Shown here one piece after another: positions 26,161-34,982 of a stretch of DNA of 64,000 nucleotides (position 1 is its first letter; each line of letters starts with the position of its first letter). Source of the stretch: an uncultured Clostridiaceae bacterium (GTDB taxonomy: Bacteria; Bacillota; Clostridia; Lachnospirales; Lachnospiraceae); assembly GCA_902477765.1 (NCBI GenBank), contig CABSIM010000003.1, positions 59,196 to 123,195 of the forward strand. Reading direction: 5' to 3'. Under the pieces are notes generated by a model. That model saw only the letters and a program-made list of their open reading frames with translations. It was not told where the DNA came from and did not search any database. A program made the position numbers and the translations under genes.

Positions 26161-26630
26161 GAGATATTGTGCTGGAGTGGTACGTGACCCATATCCCGGA
26201 TAAAAGAGAATTGCTTGTCAGGGCTGTTCTGGTTTCAGCAGCCGTCGTGTTTCTGGTGGATGCCGTATTCTTTGCCGCATTCATGCTGTTTCCGGCAGCG
26301 GCGGCGGCCGTGGGAGCCTGGATCCTGACACGCAGGGGAAAATTTGAGTATGAATTTGTGTATGTAAACGGTGACTTTACAGTTTCCAGGATCATCCGGA
26401 AATCCAGACGGAAAGATGTGTATCACGTGGAGCGTGTGGACATTGAAACCTTCCGGGAGGGAAGGCAGGAACAGGTTTTGCGGTCCATGGATTTCACATC
26501 CGGAAGACCGGATGCCAGGGTGTATTCCCTGAAGGCAAAGGGAACCTGGATCTGCATGGAGGCAATTCCGGAATTTGTCGAGGAAATGAGCAGATATTAT
26601 CCCATACAGGCAGGTGGTAGCAATGGATGA
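26157..26630 (+). CDS. Membrane protein of unknown function (DUF6106-like)
   Basis: 157 residues, start overlapping the alpha-galactosidase stop (ATGA). Two adjacent membrane helices at about 20-60 (ALVSAAVVFLVDAVFFAAF-like, then MLFPAAAAAVGAWI), then a soluble PH-like domain (FEYEFVYVNGDFTVSRIIRKSRRK is its start, shown here in part as EYEFVYVNGDF and SRRKDVYHVERV). The layout resembles the small DUF6106 family of Lachnospiraceae; that match is from memory of the pattern. Its position inside a sugar operon suggests it accompanies the operon rather than being a metabolic enzyme. Confidence 0.65.
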   Translation: MRDIVLEWYVTHIPDKRELLVRAVLVSAAVVFLVDAVFFAAFMLFPAAAAAVGAWILTRRGKFEYEFVYVNGDFTVSRIIRKSRRKDVYHVERVDIETFREGRQEQVLRSMDFTSGRPDARVYSLKAKGTWICMEAIPEFVEEMSRYYPIQAGGSNG

Positions 26631-28461
26631 CAGGAAAGTATTCCAGACACGTCTGGAAAAACATTATGACGAACTGAAATGGCTTTACTGCGAGCTGTAT
26701 CCGGGACAAGAGGATCTGTTCCATCAGCTTTGCGGGAAGCTGGAATACAGGTTTTCCGAGAGGGCTGCAGAGCTGAAAGAGCTGGACCAAAAGCGGATTT
26801 CGGATCCGGACTGGTACCGGCGCAATGATATGGTCGGAATGATGCTCTATACGGACGCTTTTGCAGGAAATCTGAACGGAGTGAAGAAGAAGCTGGATTA
26901 TCTGGAGGAGTGCGGAGTCAGCTATATTCATCTGATGCCTCTTCTGGACTCTCCCAAGGTGAGAAACGACGGAGGCTATGCCGTATCGGATTTCACCAGA
27001 GTAAAGGACGGACTGGGGACCATGGAGGACCTTTCGTCCCTGACCGGGGAATGCCACAGGCGCGGCATCAGCGTCTGCCTGGATTTCGTCATGAACCACA
27101 CGTCGGACGAACACGAGTGGGCTCTCCGGGCCAGAAACGGAGAAAAGGAATATCAGGACCGGTATTTCTTCTATGACAGCTATGATATCCCCGGACAGTT
27201 TGAAAAAACATGTCCTCAGGTATTTCCCACCACAGCTCCGGGAAACTTTACATGGCTGGAAGATATCCGGAAATTCGTGATGACCACATTCTATCCCTAC
27301 CAGTGGGATCTGAATTACAGAAACCCGGCAGTTTTTGAGGATATGACGGATTTCCTTCTGAATCTGACCAATAAAGGAATCGATATCATCCGGATCGATG
27401 CGGTTCCCTATATCTGGAAGGAACTGGGCACCAGCTGCCGGAACCTTCCCCAGGTTCACAGCATCGTAAGAATGATGCGGATGATCTGTGAGATTGTGTG
27501 TCCCGGAGTTCTGCTTCTGGGTGAGGTGGTCATGGAACCGGAAAAGGTGGTTCCCTATTTCGGAACGGTGAAAAAGCCGGAATGCCATATGCTGTACAAT
27601 GTGACCACCATGGCCACCACCTGGCATACGGTTGCGGTCCGGGACGTGTCCCTGCTGAAACGGCAGATGGATATTGTCAGCAGTCTTCCCAGGGAATATG
27701 TGTTCCTGAATTACCTGCGGTGCCATGATGACATCGGATGGGGTCTGGAATACGGCTGGCTCAGGGAAAGAGGCATGGAAGAGGTGGCTCATAAGAAATA
27801 CCTCAACGATTACTTTACCGGCAGGTATCCGGGATCAGATTCCCGCGGTGAGCTGTACAATGACGATCCCCGCCTGGGAGATGCCAGACTCTGCGGAACC
27901 ACGGCATCTCTCTGCGGAGTGGAGGCAGCCCTGGAAAGAAATGATGAAGAGGCCCTGGAGCGGTCCGTGGACTGTGATCTGATGCTTCATGGCTATATGC
28001 TGGCACAGTCCGGAATTCCCATGCTTTACAGCGGAGACGAGGTGGGCCGGCTCAATGATTACACATATAAAGAGGATCCCAGAAAGGCAGCAGATTCCAG
28101 ATACATACACAGAGGGGCCTTTCAGTGGAAAGAGGCAGCGCTCAGGAAAAAGAAGGGAACCGTTCAGAACCGTCTGTTTTCCGGAATTGTGAAAATGGAA
28201 AAGATCCGGAAAACACATGAGGTTTTTCTGAATGCCGCCGCGGTCCGGACGCTGGATACCTATGACCCGTCTGTGCTCTGTCTGGTAAGAGAACTGAACG
28301 GGGAAAAATTTATCGGACTGTTTAATTTCTCCCCATGGGGGAAAACCGCCTGGATCAACGAACCGGGCATGTATCGTGATTTGATTTCGGAGGAGACGCT
28401 GGAAGCGAAAGGGGTTCTGATGCCCCCTTACGGAGTCCGGTGGATGTTTAAAGTCGATTAA
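26623..28461 (+). CDS. GH13 amylosucrase / sucrose hydrolase-type enzyme
   Basis: 612 residues. ATG 26623 is used because AGGTGG precedes it by 5 bases; it overlaps the stop of the upstream gene. The N-terminal helical domain (about 1-75), then the GH13_4 barrel: MMLYTDAFAGNLNGVKKKL, LMPLLDSPKVRNDGGYAV, nucleophile Asp259 in IRIDAVPYIWKELGTSC, acid/base Glu301 in LLLGEVV, and Asp369 in RCHDDIGW. These follow amylosucrases closely. It should act on sucrose, either hydrolysing it or moving the glucosyl unit to a glucan. With the alpha-galactosidase next door, raffinose would be split to galactose and sucrose and the sucrose then used here. No signal peptide, hence cytoplasmic. Confidence 0.85.
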   Translation: MDDRKVFQTRLEKHYDELKWLYCELYPGQEDLFHQLCGKLEYRFSERAAELKELDQKRISDPDWYRRNDMVGMMLYTDAFAGNLNGVKKKLDYLEECGVSYIHLMPLLDSPKVRNDGGYAVSDFTRVKDGLGTMEDLSSLTGECHRRGISVCLDFVMNHTSDEHEWALRARNGEKEYQDRYFFYDSYDIPGQFEKTCPQVFPTTAPGNFTWLEDIRKFVMTTFYPYQWDLNYRNPAVFEDMTDFLLNLTNKGIDIIRIDAVPYIWKELGTSCRNLPQVHSIVRMMRMICEIVCPGVLLLGEVVMEPEKVVPYFGTVKKPECHMLYNVTTMATTWHTVAVRDVSLLKRQMDIVSSLPREYVFLNYLRCHDDIGWGLEYGWLRERGMEEVAHKKYLNDYFTGRYPGSDSRGELYNDDPRLGDARLCGTTASLCGVEAALERNDEEALERSVDCDLMLHGYMLAQSGIPMLYSGDEVGRLNDYTYKEDPRKAADSRYIHRGAFQWKEAALRKKKGTVQNRLFSGIVKMEKIRKTHEVFLNAAAVRTLDTYDPSVLCLVRELNGEKFIGLFNFSPWGKTAWINEPGMYRDLISEETLEAKGVLMPPYGVRWMFKVD

Positions 28462-28480
28462 GAAAGGATTAGGAAAAGAT

Positions 28481-29593
28481 ATGGCCAGTGTTCAGCTGAA
28501 AAACGTATGCAAAAAATATCCCAACGGATATGAAGCAGTAAAAGATTTTAATCTGGATATTGAAGACAAGGAATTTATTATTTTTGTCGGACCCTCCGGC
28601 TGCGGTAAATCCACAACGCTCCGGATGATTGCCGGCCTGGAGGACATTTCTTCCGGAGAACTGATCATTGACGGAAAAGTGGTCAATGACGTGGAGCCCA
28701 AGGACCGTGACATTGCCATGGTTTTCCAGAGCTATGCCCTGTATCCCCACATGACTGTCTATGACAACATGGCATTCTCCCTGAAACTCAAGAAAAGACC
28801 CAAGGACGAAATCGACCGGGCCGTCCGTGAGGCAGCCAGAATCCTGGATCTGGAGCCCCTTCTGGAAAGAAAGCCCAGAGCCCTTTCCGGCGGACAGCGA
28901 CAGAGGGTGGCCATGGGACGTGCCATTGTCAGAAATCCCAAGGTATTCCTGATGGATGAGCCGCTGTCCAATCTGGATGCAAAACTGAGAGGCCAGATGC
29001 GTGTGGAAATTTCCAAACTCCACCAGAGACTGGGAGCCACCATTATCTATGTAACCCATGACCAGACAGAGGCCATGACCCTGGGTACCCGGATCGTTGT
29101 CATGAAAGACGGCGTGGTGCAGCAGATCGACACACCCCAGAACCTGTACGACCATCCCTGCAATAAATTTGTGGCCGGCTTCATCGGATCTCCGCAGATG
29201 AACATGATTACTGCAGATGCCGTGGAAGAAAACGGAAATGTGGTGCTGAAGTTTGCAGGCCAGAGCATTGTACTCAGTCCGGAAAGAGCAAAGGCATTAA
29301 AGGACGGCGGATATGTGGGACAGAAGGTGATTCTCGGAATCCGCCCGGAAGATGTACACAGCGATGAAGAATCCCTGAAGAAATTCCCGGGAACAGCGTT
29401 TGAGGCAGAGGTACGGGTGTTTGAGATGCTGGGCGCCAGCGCTCTGATTTATTTCAATCTGGGAGAAAGCGGATGGGTGGCTTCCGTGGATGCAGCCACC
29501 AAGGCCAGAACCGGTGACAGGGTGCGCCTTGCCATGGATACCCAGAAACTCCATATTTTCGACTATAACACAGAAAAGACCATTGTAGACTAG
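28481..29593 (+). CDS. Sugar ABC importer ATPase, MsmK/UgpC-type
   Basis: 370 residues. Walker A GPSGCGKST near 38, Q-loop VFQSYALYPHM, signature LSGGQRQR, Walker B VFLMDEP, H-loop THDQ, and a C-terminal regulatory TOBE domain (ILGIRPEDVHSD). In Firmicutes such ATPases often serve several CUT1 importers; here it is the last gene of the sugar operon and so probably powers the two permeases encoded at 22170-23917. Ends at the terminator at 29613. Confidence 0.93.
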   Translation: MASVQLKNVCKKYPNGYEAVKDFNLDIEDKEFIIFVGPSGCGKSTTLRMIAGLEDISSGELIIDGKVVNDVEPKDRDIAMVFQSYALYPHMTVYDNMAFSLKLKKRPKDEIDRAVREAARILDLEPLLERKPRALSGGQRQRVAMGRAIVRNPKVFLMDEPLSNLDAKLRGQMRVEISKLHQRLGATIIYVTHDQTEAMTLGTRIVVMKDGVVQQIDTPQNLYDHPCNKFVAGFIGSPQMNMITADAVEENGNVVLKFAGQSIVLSPERAKALKDGGYVGQKVILGIRPEDVHSDEESLKKFPGTAFEAEVRVFEMLGASALIYFNLGESGWVASVDAATKARTGDRVRLAMDTQKLHIFDYNTEKTIVD

Positions 29594-29612
29594 CTGAATC
29601 AAGGACCTGAAG

Positions 29613-29650
29613 AAGCTGCCGCTCCGGCTGTGCCGGATGCGGCAGCTTTT
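29613..29650 (+). terminator. Intrinsic terminator of the alpha-galactoside operon
   Basis: Stem AAGCTGCCGC-TCCGGC / GCCGGA-T-GCGGCAGCTT followed by TTTT. Confidence 0.85.
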
Positions 29651-29664
29651 ATGCCGTCATGGGT

Positions 29665-29693
29665 TTGACAAATCCCGTCCCCTGGCGTATCAT
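29665..29693 (+). promoter_or_regulatory. Promoter of nudC
   Basis: TTGACA (29665-29670), 17-base spacer, TATCAT (29688-29693), 52 bases before the gene. Confidence 0.7.
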
Positions 29694-29745
29694 GGACATA
29701 ACGGCGGAAAAACAGAACCAACAGAAAAAGTAAGGAGAAACGGAC

Positions 29746-30627
29746 ATGATACAGGATATCGCACCGCACCGATATGACCTTTCCTACGGCCGTCCGGTGC
29801 CGCGGGATGAAGATTATGTACTCTACATAAAAAGCAGCAAGACACTTCTGCGGAAAGCAGAAGGGGAAAATCATGAAATTCCCAGGTTTTCCGATTTCCC
29901 CGGGGAAAAGGAAAAACTGAAGGAACAGGCCTATTACCTGTTTTCCATTGACGGAACCGGATACTTTTACGTGACGGGGCTTCTGGAAGGAAAAGAAGGC
30001 GGTGAATATGAACTCTGTCCCACATCCGTGTTCCGGAAGATGACGCCCATTCATCAGGCATTTGCCGGAATTACGGCTACGCAGCTGCACCGGTGGAAAG
30101 AAAGCCGGAAATTCTGCGGGCGCTGCGGACACGAAACGGAAGACAGCAAAATCGAGCGGGCACTGGTATGCCCCTTCTGCGGACAGGTGGAATATCCCAA
30201 AATTTCTCCGGCTGTTATTGTGGCCATCACCGACGGAGACAGGATCCTGATGTCCAGATACCGGGTCAGCAACAATCCGTACCGCGGATATGCCCTCATC
30301 GCCGGATTCGTGGAGATCGGAGAGACATTTGAAGATACCGTGCGCCGGGAAGTCATGGAGGAAGTGGGGCTGAAGGTGAAAAATATCCGGTATTACAAAA
30401 GCCAGCCATGGGCATTTTCCGACACGGAGATGATCGGATTTTTTGCGGAGCTGGACGGAGATGATACCATAAAGCTTCAGGAAGACGAGCTTTCCGAGGC
30501 AGGCTGGTTCACCAGAGATCAGGTACCGGACGAGACCATGATGGTCAGCATCGGAAGCGAGCTGAAAATGATCTTCAAATACGGAAGTCTGGAACGGTTT
30601 TATGAAGCAGCAGGCATGAAGGCCTGA
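29746..30627 (+). CDS. nudC: NADH/NAD+ pyrophosphatase (de-NADding) NudC
   Basis: 293 residues. N-terminal domain, then a zinc ribbon (FCGRCGHE ... CPFCG) at about residues 120-150, and the Nudix box GFVEIGETFEDTVRREVMEEVG (positions about 186-207, key residues G, E, REV.EE.G). The NudC signature SQPWAFSDTEM after the box marks NAD(H) specificity. It cuts NAD(H) to NMN(H) and AMP and, in this family, can remove NAD caps from RNA 5' ends. AAGGAG lies 9 bases upstream of ATG. The DUF3841 gene follows 18 bases later. Confidence 0.92.
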   Translation: MIQDIAPHRYDLSYGRPVPRDEDYVLYIKSSKTLLRKAEGENHEIPRFSDFPGEKEKLKEQAYYLFSIDGTGYFYVTGLLEGKEGGEYELCPTSVFRKMTPIHQAFAGITATQLHRWKESRKFCGRCGHETEDSKIERALVCPFCGQVEYPKISPAVIVAITDGDRILMSRYRVSNNPYRGYALIAGFVEIGETFEDTVRREVMEEVGLKVKNIRYYKSQPWAFSDTEMIGFFAELDGDDTIKLQEDELSEAGWFTRDQVPDETMMVSIGSELKMIFKYGSLERFYEAAGMKA

Positions 30628-30645
30628 GAAAAACGGAGGGATCCT

Positions 30646-31203
30646 ATGGCAAAACGCACCATGTGGACCAAACAGCACAAGAATGTTCTGGCGCTTCTGC
30701 GCCGGGACGGAAGATATACGGCCAAAAAAGAATATATTCAGATGGATCTTCAGGAACAGGCACCTCTGGTGCTGGAAACCTACGACTGGCTTGTGAAGCA
30801 TGTGCCCGGAGCGGAAACACGGCCGCAGGACGCGGAATATCCGGTCTGGCTGTCCTATACAGGGGAAGCAACCATGCTGCCGGGGAAAGACAGCGTGATT
30901 CTGAAACTTTCCGTGGATGAAGATCTGATTACACCGTTAAATATCATCAAATGGGGAAAGATACTGAACTATTCCTATATTCCGGAAAATGATGCGGACG
31001 CCTCCGCACATATGGCCATGCTGGAAGCCTATGGAGTCAGTGACACCAAGGCATATATGTCTCAGTTCTATCCTCAGATCAAGCGTGAGATCATAAACAG
31101 CTGGGACCGGCTGTTTGACGAGAACATCCTTCTGGGAAATGACCTGAAATACGGAATCGTGTGGGAGCTGAGAGAAGAATGGATCGAAACAGTGACAGAA
31201 TGA
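30646..31203 (+). CDS. DUF3841-family protein (first copy)
   Basis: 185 residues, cytoplasmic, no signal or membrane segment. Matches the DUF3841 pattern of clostridial proteins: an N-terminal VLALLRRDGRY, aromatic-rich YPVWLSY, then IIKWGKILNYSYIPE and a C-terminal INSWDRLFD and WELREEWI. Function unknown. GGAGG lies 6 bases upstream of ATG. Likely in one transcript with nudC and the second copy. Confidence 0.68.
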   Translation: MAKRTMWTKQHKNVLALLRRDGRYTAKKEYIQMDLQEQAPLVLETYDWLVKHVPGAETRPQDAEYPVWLSYTGEATMLPGKDSVILKLSVDEDLITPLNIIKWGKILNYSYIPENDADASAHMAMLEAYGVSDTKAYMSQFYPQIKREIINSWDRLFDENILLGNDLKYGIVWELREEWIETVTE

Positions 31204-31778
31204 TTCTTTATTCCCTGCAGATGCCGCCGGTACTGGCGGCCATCGAAAAAGACGGGGCCTGTTTTTCAAAAGAAATCTATGTCCGGAAAAAATACGGAGA
31301 GAGTGCGCCGGTATTCCTCACGGCATACAGATGGTTTGTGAGCCGTATGCCGGATTATGTTCCGAAGCCGGAAGCCGCGGAATTCCCCTACTGGGCATTC
31401 CGGGATCTGTACAGTCTGGAAGCATCGCCGGAGGTGCCGCCCCTGACCCTTCAGGTGCCTGTGTCGGAAGCGGTTTTCTTTGACATGTATGACTGGAACA
31501 GGATCATGCGGCTTCAGTATATGGGAGAGTCTGAGGAAGAGGAAAAAGAATTCGGAAGGGAACTGGCACTCCGGGGAATCGACGGAACCAGAGTCATGCT
31601 GACCGGATTCTATCCGGACCTGAAAGAAAAGATCATGAAAAGCTGGGACCGTCTGTTCCGGCATCATGAGCGCATAAAGGCAGGGGATCTGACAGGTGTG
31701 GGAAGCGTACAGGCAGGACTGTGGCAGATACGCAAAGACTGGATTGATGACGGATTTCCGCAGAAAAAAAACGGATAA
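31200..31778 (+). CDS. DUF3841-family protein (second copy)
   Basis: 192 residues from ATG 31200, whose ATGA overlaps the stop of the first copy; an in-frame ATG at 31179 is an alternative. Residues align with the first copy through VLAAIEKDGACF, FPYWAFRDL, KSWDRLF and LWQIRKDWIDD, so the two genes are a diverged tandem duplicate. The shared C-terminal (M/N)SWDRLF...W.(I/L)R.(D/E)W(I) segment is the most conserved part and probably the functional core. Terminated at 31797-31843. Confidence 0.65.
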   Translation: MILYSLQMPPVLAAIEKDGACFSKEIYVRKKYGESAPVFLTAYRWFVSRMPDYVPKPEAAEFPYWAFRDLYSLEASPEVPPLTLQVPVSEAVFFDMYDWNRIMRLQYMGESEEEEKEFGRELALRGIDGTRVMLTGFYPDLKEKIMKSWDRLFRHHERIKAGDLTGVGSVQAGLWQIRKDWIDDGFPQKKNG

Positions 31779-31796
31779 AGTATATATGAAAAAAGG

Positions 31797-31843
31797 AAAG
31801 GACGGAAAGACGCCGCCAACGGAAGCGTCAGACCGTCCTTTTT
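31797..31843. terminator. Bidirectional terminator between DUF3841 and LysR genes
   Basis: Stem AAAGGACGG / CCGTCCTTT with an inner GACGC / GCGTC stem; T run on the plus strand and A/T-rich flank on the other side. Confidence 0.8.
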
Positions 31844-31880
31844 ATTTCCCGTCTGCTGCCGTCATCCGGACGGGATTTTC

Positions 31881-32783
31881 TCAGGACACCTGCCGTCCCA
31901 TGGATCTGCAGAAGTTCAGAAATTCCCTGAGAGTATCGGAGGTATCCTGAGTCGTGCAGGCGAAGCCGATGACCCGTTCCGGCACAGGAGCGGAAAGGGG
32001 GACCTCGATGAGAGAGCCGGCATCCAGATCATCCCGGACAAATTCCTTGATGACACAGCCGATGCCGAGACCGATCCGTGAAAATTCGATCAGAAGATCC
32101 ATGCTGGTCACTTCCAGAAGATGGTTGGTTTCCAGATGCTGATCTGCAAAGTAACGGTCGATATGATTCCTGGTCATGTTGTTTCTGTCCAGAAGCATGA
32201 TGTTTCCCGTCTGGAAAATATCCGTGTCCTTTCCCTCTCTCAGAAGCAGATTGTCCAGATAGGACCGGGTACAGACAAACCCGTCGTGGATTTCCATGAC
32301 CGGGGAAAAATAAATATTTTTCCGGTTTCTGGGTTCTGCCACCAGGCCCACGTCGATGCGCCTGTCCTCGATCATGTCCAGGGTGTGGACCGTGGACTGG
32401 GTCTCAATGGAGATATTCACATGAGGATACTTTTCTATGAAACCCTTCAGATAAGGAAGCAGCACATATTTGCAGAGGGTGCTGCTGACACCGATACAGA
32501 GATGCCCGATATGGAAGTCATGAATCCGCTTGAGTTCTTTTTCTCCGCGGTCCAGGGATTCGAAAGCGGCGCTTACATGCTGATAGAGCACAAGGCCCTC
32601 CCGCGTCAGCTGTACCCCGCGGGAATTTCTTAAAAACAGCCGGGTACTCAGGTTTTCCTCCAGTTTGCTGATGGCTTTGCTGATGGCCGGCTGGCTGATG
32701 TAGAGTTCTTTGGCGGCTCTGGAAATATTGCCGCAGCGGGCCACTTCATAAAAAATCCGGTACTGGGACAGATGCTGTTCCAT
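31881..32783 (-). CDS. LysR-family transcriptional regulator
   Basis: 300 residues. N-terminal winged HTH ([25 protein letters not shown], key pattern AA..L..SQPA.S..I..LE) and a two-lobed effector domain ([24 protein letters not shown]). It is transcribed divergently from leuC-leuD with 108 bases between the start codons, the usual layout for a LysR protein controlling the neighbouring operon. Effector possibly an isopropylmalate-like acid; inference. Start is at cat 32781-32783 with GAGGAG upstream. Confidence 0.88.
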   Translation of the reverse strand: MEQHLSQYRIFYEVARCGNISRAAKELYISQPAISKAISKLEENLSTRLFLRNSRGVQLTREGLVLYQHVSAAFESLDRGEKELKRIHDFHIGHLCIGVSSTLCKYVLLPYLKGFIEKYPHVNISIETQSTVHTLDMIEDRRIDVGLVAEPRNRKNIYFSPVMEIHDGFVCTRSYLDNLLLREGKDTDIFQTGNIMLLDRNNMTRNHIDRYFADQHLETNHLLEVTSMDLLIEFSRIGLGIGCVIKEFVRDDLDAGSLIEVPLSAPVPERVIGFACTTQDTSDTLREFLNFCRSMGRQVS

Positions 32784-32828
32784 ATTTATAACTCCTCTTC
32801 ATGGTTAATATTCGTATTATGTATTTCT

Positions 32829-32858
32829 ATTATAGTGAAACCTGTGCTAGAATGTCAA
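32829..32858 (-). promoter_or_regulatory. Promoter of the LysR gene
   Basis: On the minus strand TTGACA (32858-32853), 18-base spacer and TATAAT (32834-32829), a near-consensus promoter firing toward the regulator gene. It occupies the middle of the divergent region, so activation of leuC may compete with it. Confidence 0.8.
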
Positions 32859-32891
32859 CAGATTCAAAGTGCGGAAGGGAGAGATTTCCAT

Positions 32892-34157
32892 ATGGGAATG
32901 ACGATGACACAGAAGATTCTGGCTGCCCATGCGGGACTGGAACATGTGGAGGCAGGCCAGCTGATCGAAGCCAGTCTTGATATGGTACTGGGAAATGATA
33001 TCACATCTCCGGTGGCCATCAACGAGATGAAGAAAATGAAAAACCAGACCGTATTCGACAAAGAAAAGATCGCTCTGGTTATGGACCATTTCATACCCAA
33101 TAAAGATATCAAATCTGCTGAAAACTGCAAATGCTGCAGGGATTTTGCCAATGCCCATGAGATTGTCAATTATTTTGATGTGGGAGCCATGGGAATTGAA
33201 CATGCCCTGCTTCCGGAAAAAGGCCTGGTAACAGCCGGAGACGCCGTGATCGGAGCCGATTCCCATACCTGTACCTACGGGGCGCTGGGCGCATTTTCCA
33301 CAGGCGTGGGCAGTACGGATATGGCTGCCGGCATGGTGACAGGAAAAGCATGGTTCAAGGTGCCGTCTGCCATCCGGTTTGAACTGACGGGGAAACCTTC
33401 CAGATGGGTCAGCGGAAAGGACGTGATTCTGCATATCATCGGCATGATCGGCGTGGACGGGGCTCTTTATAAGTCCATGGAGTTTACCGGAGACGGCATC
33501 AGAAATCTCACCATGGATGACCGTTTCACCATCTGCAACATGGCAATTGAAGCAGGCGGAAAGAACGGAATTTTCCCGGTGGATGAAAAGACTCTGGAAT
33601 ACATAAAAGAACACGGCGGCAAAACCGGCACCATCTATGAGCCGGATGAAGATGCACAGTATGATGCGGTATATACCATAGACCTGTCAGAGCTGAAGCC
33701 CACGGTGGCTTTTCCGCATCTTCCTGAAAATACAAAAGAAGTGGGCACCTTCGGAGACATTGCCATTGACCAGGCAGTGATCGGTTCCTGTACCAACGGA
33801 AGGATTCAGGATATCCGTCAGGCCGCGGAAATCATGAAAGGACGGAAAGTGGCCAAAAATGTCCGCTGTATCGTGATTCCTGCCACACAGGCCATCTATC
33901 TCCAGGCCATGAGAGAAGGACTCCTTGAGATTTTCATCGAGGCAGGAGCTGTGGTCAGCACGCCCACCTGCGGCCCGTGTCTGGGCGGCTATATGGGAAT
34001 TCTGGCAGCCGGAGAACGGTGCATTTCCACCACCAACAGGAACTTTGTGGGCCGCATGGGACATGTGGATTCCGAAGTATATCTGGCAAGCCCCGCAGTG
34101 GCAGCCGCCAGTGCAGTGACAGGAAAGATTTCATGTCCCTGTGAACTGGGATTATAG
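32892..34157 (+). CDS. leuC: 3-isopropylmalate dehydratase large subunit
   Basis: 421 residues from ATG 32892 (GGAAGGGAGAG upstream). The compact clostridial/archaeal form of the aconitase-type large subunit. 4Fe-4S ligands: Cys in [10 protein letters not shown], then IGSCTNGR and [10 protein letters not shown]. With LeuD it converts 2-isopropylmalate to 3-isopropylmalate in leucine synthesis; close paralogues act on homoaconitate or 2,3-dimethylmalate, and no leuA or leuB lies in the window to settle it. leuD follows after 12 bases. Confidence 0.88.
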   Translation: MGMTMTQKILAAHAGLEHVEAGQLIEASLDMVLGNDITSPVAINEMKKMKNQTVFDKEKIALVMDHFIPNKDIKSAENCKCCRDFANAHEIVNYFDVGAMGIEHALLPEKGLVTAGDAVIGADSHTCTYGALGAFSTGVGSTDMAAGMVTGKAWFKVPSAIRFELTGKPSRWVSGKDVILHIIGMIGVDGALYKSMEFTGDGIRNLTMDDRFTICNMAIEAGGKNGIFPVDEKTLEYIKEHGGKTGTIYEPDEDAQYDAVYTIDLSELKPTVAFPHLPENTKEVGTFGDIAIDQAVIGSCTNGRIQDIRQAAEIMKGRKVAKNVRCIVIPATQAIYLQAMREGLLEIFIEAGAVVSTPTCGPCLGGYMGILAAGERCISTTNRNFVGRMGHVDSEVYLASPAVAAASAVTGKISCPCELGL

Positions 34158-34169
34158 GAGGGATTGTTT

Positions 34170-34661
34170 ATGCAGGCAGACGGAAGAGTGTTTAAATACG
34201 GAGACAATGTGGACACGGACGTGATCATTCCGGCCCGCTACCTCAATGCCACCCAGGGAGAAGAACTGGCAAAGCATTGCATGGAAGACATCGATAAAGA
34301 ATTTATTCATAAAGTAAAACCGGGCGATATCATCGTGGCGGAGAAAAACTTCGGCTGCGGTTCTTCCAGGGAACACGCGCCGCTGGCCATCAAATGTGCA
34401 GGAATCAGCTGCGTCATTGCCGAGACGTTTGCAAGGATCTTTTACCGGAACGCCATCAATATCGGTCTTCCCATCATTGAATGTCCGGAAGCGGCAAAGG
34501 CCATTCAGGACGGTGATGAGGTGGAGATTGATTTCGACAGCGGCATGATCCACAATAAAACAAGAAAGGAATCCTACAAGGGACAGGCGTTCCCTCCGTT
34601 CATGCAGAAAATCATCGCTGCAGGCGGACTTGTAAACTACATCAACGAAGAAGCCAGATAA
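34170..34661 (+). CDS. leuD: 3-isopropylmalate dehydratase small subunit
   Basis: 163 residues from ATG 34170, where AGGAGGG is 7 bases upstream (the TTG at 34164 lies too near it). Contains the swivel-domain motifs [23 protein letters not shown] and [11 protein letters not shown], all diagnostic of the short LeuD/HacB form. It supplies the second half of the active site for the large subunit encoded upstream. Confidence 0.9.
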   Translation: MQADGRVFKYGDNVDTDVIIPARYLNATQGEELAKHCMEDIDKEFIHKVKPGDIIVAEKNFGCGSSREHAPLAIKCAGISCVIAETFARIFYRNAINIGLPIIECPEAAKAIQDGDEVEIDFDSGMIHNKTRKESYKGQAFPPFMQKIIAAGGLVNYINEEAR

Positions 34662-34718
34662 AATTCAGCCCGGCAGCGCCGGGTGTCCTCTGACAGGGAC
34701 AGTTCTGCATGTATCTGA

Positions 34719-34764
34719 GTCCGCGGAAGGTATTGCTCCGGCAGTATCTGACGCGGGCTTTTTT
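34719..34764 (+). terminator. Intrinsic terminator of leuCD
   Basis: Outer stem GTCCGCG / CGCGGGC (one G-T pair), inner stem TATTGC-TCCG-GCAGTA, then TTTTTT. Confidence 0.75.
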
Positions 34765-34882
34765 CTGCTGCAGGGAAGCACAGGCAGACCGGTTCCGTCC
34801 TGCACATGCCGGAAACCGTATACAGAATCTGCCGTCCTGCCGCTGTCCGGTGTTCTTTGTACAGGCAATCGGAATAAAACAC

Positions 34883-34911
34883 TTGACGAAAGTGCCTGGC
34901 AGCAGTATAGT
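34883..34911 (+). promoter_or_regulatory. Promoter of the TrpXYZ-like importer operon
   Basis: TTGACG (34883-34888), 17-base spacer, TATAGT (34906-34911), about 70 bases before the first start codon. Confidence 0.72.
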
Positions 34912-34982
34912 TTAAGATAGTTTCACTTATACGCGTTAAAGTGCAACACTTTGATGCGAAAAAGAATAGGGAGGAAATCAAT

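Larger units (their letters stand above)
34662..34982. other. Intergenic region: leuD terminator and importer promoter
   Basis: 321 bases. Holds the terminator at 34719-34764 and the promoter at 34883-34911. No T-box specifier or AGGGTGG-type antiterminator sequence was found, although related importers elsewhere are T-box controlled. No open frame with a plausible start was accepted. Confidence 0.6.

Noticed and set aside
34662..34982. T-box leader for the TrpXYZ-like importer
   Set aside because: No AGGGTGG-type T-box sequence or specifier stem; the region is explained by a terminator and a promoter.
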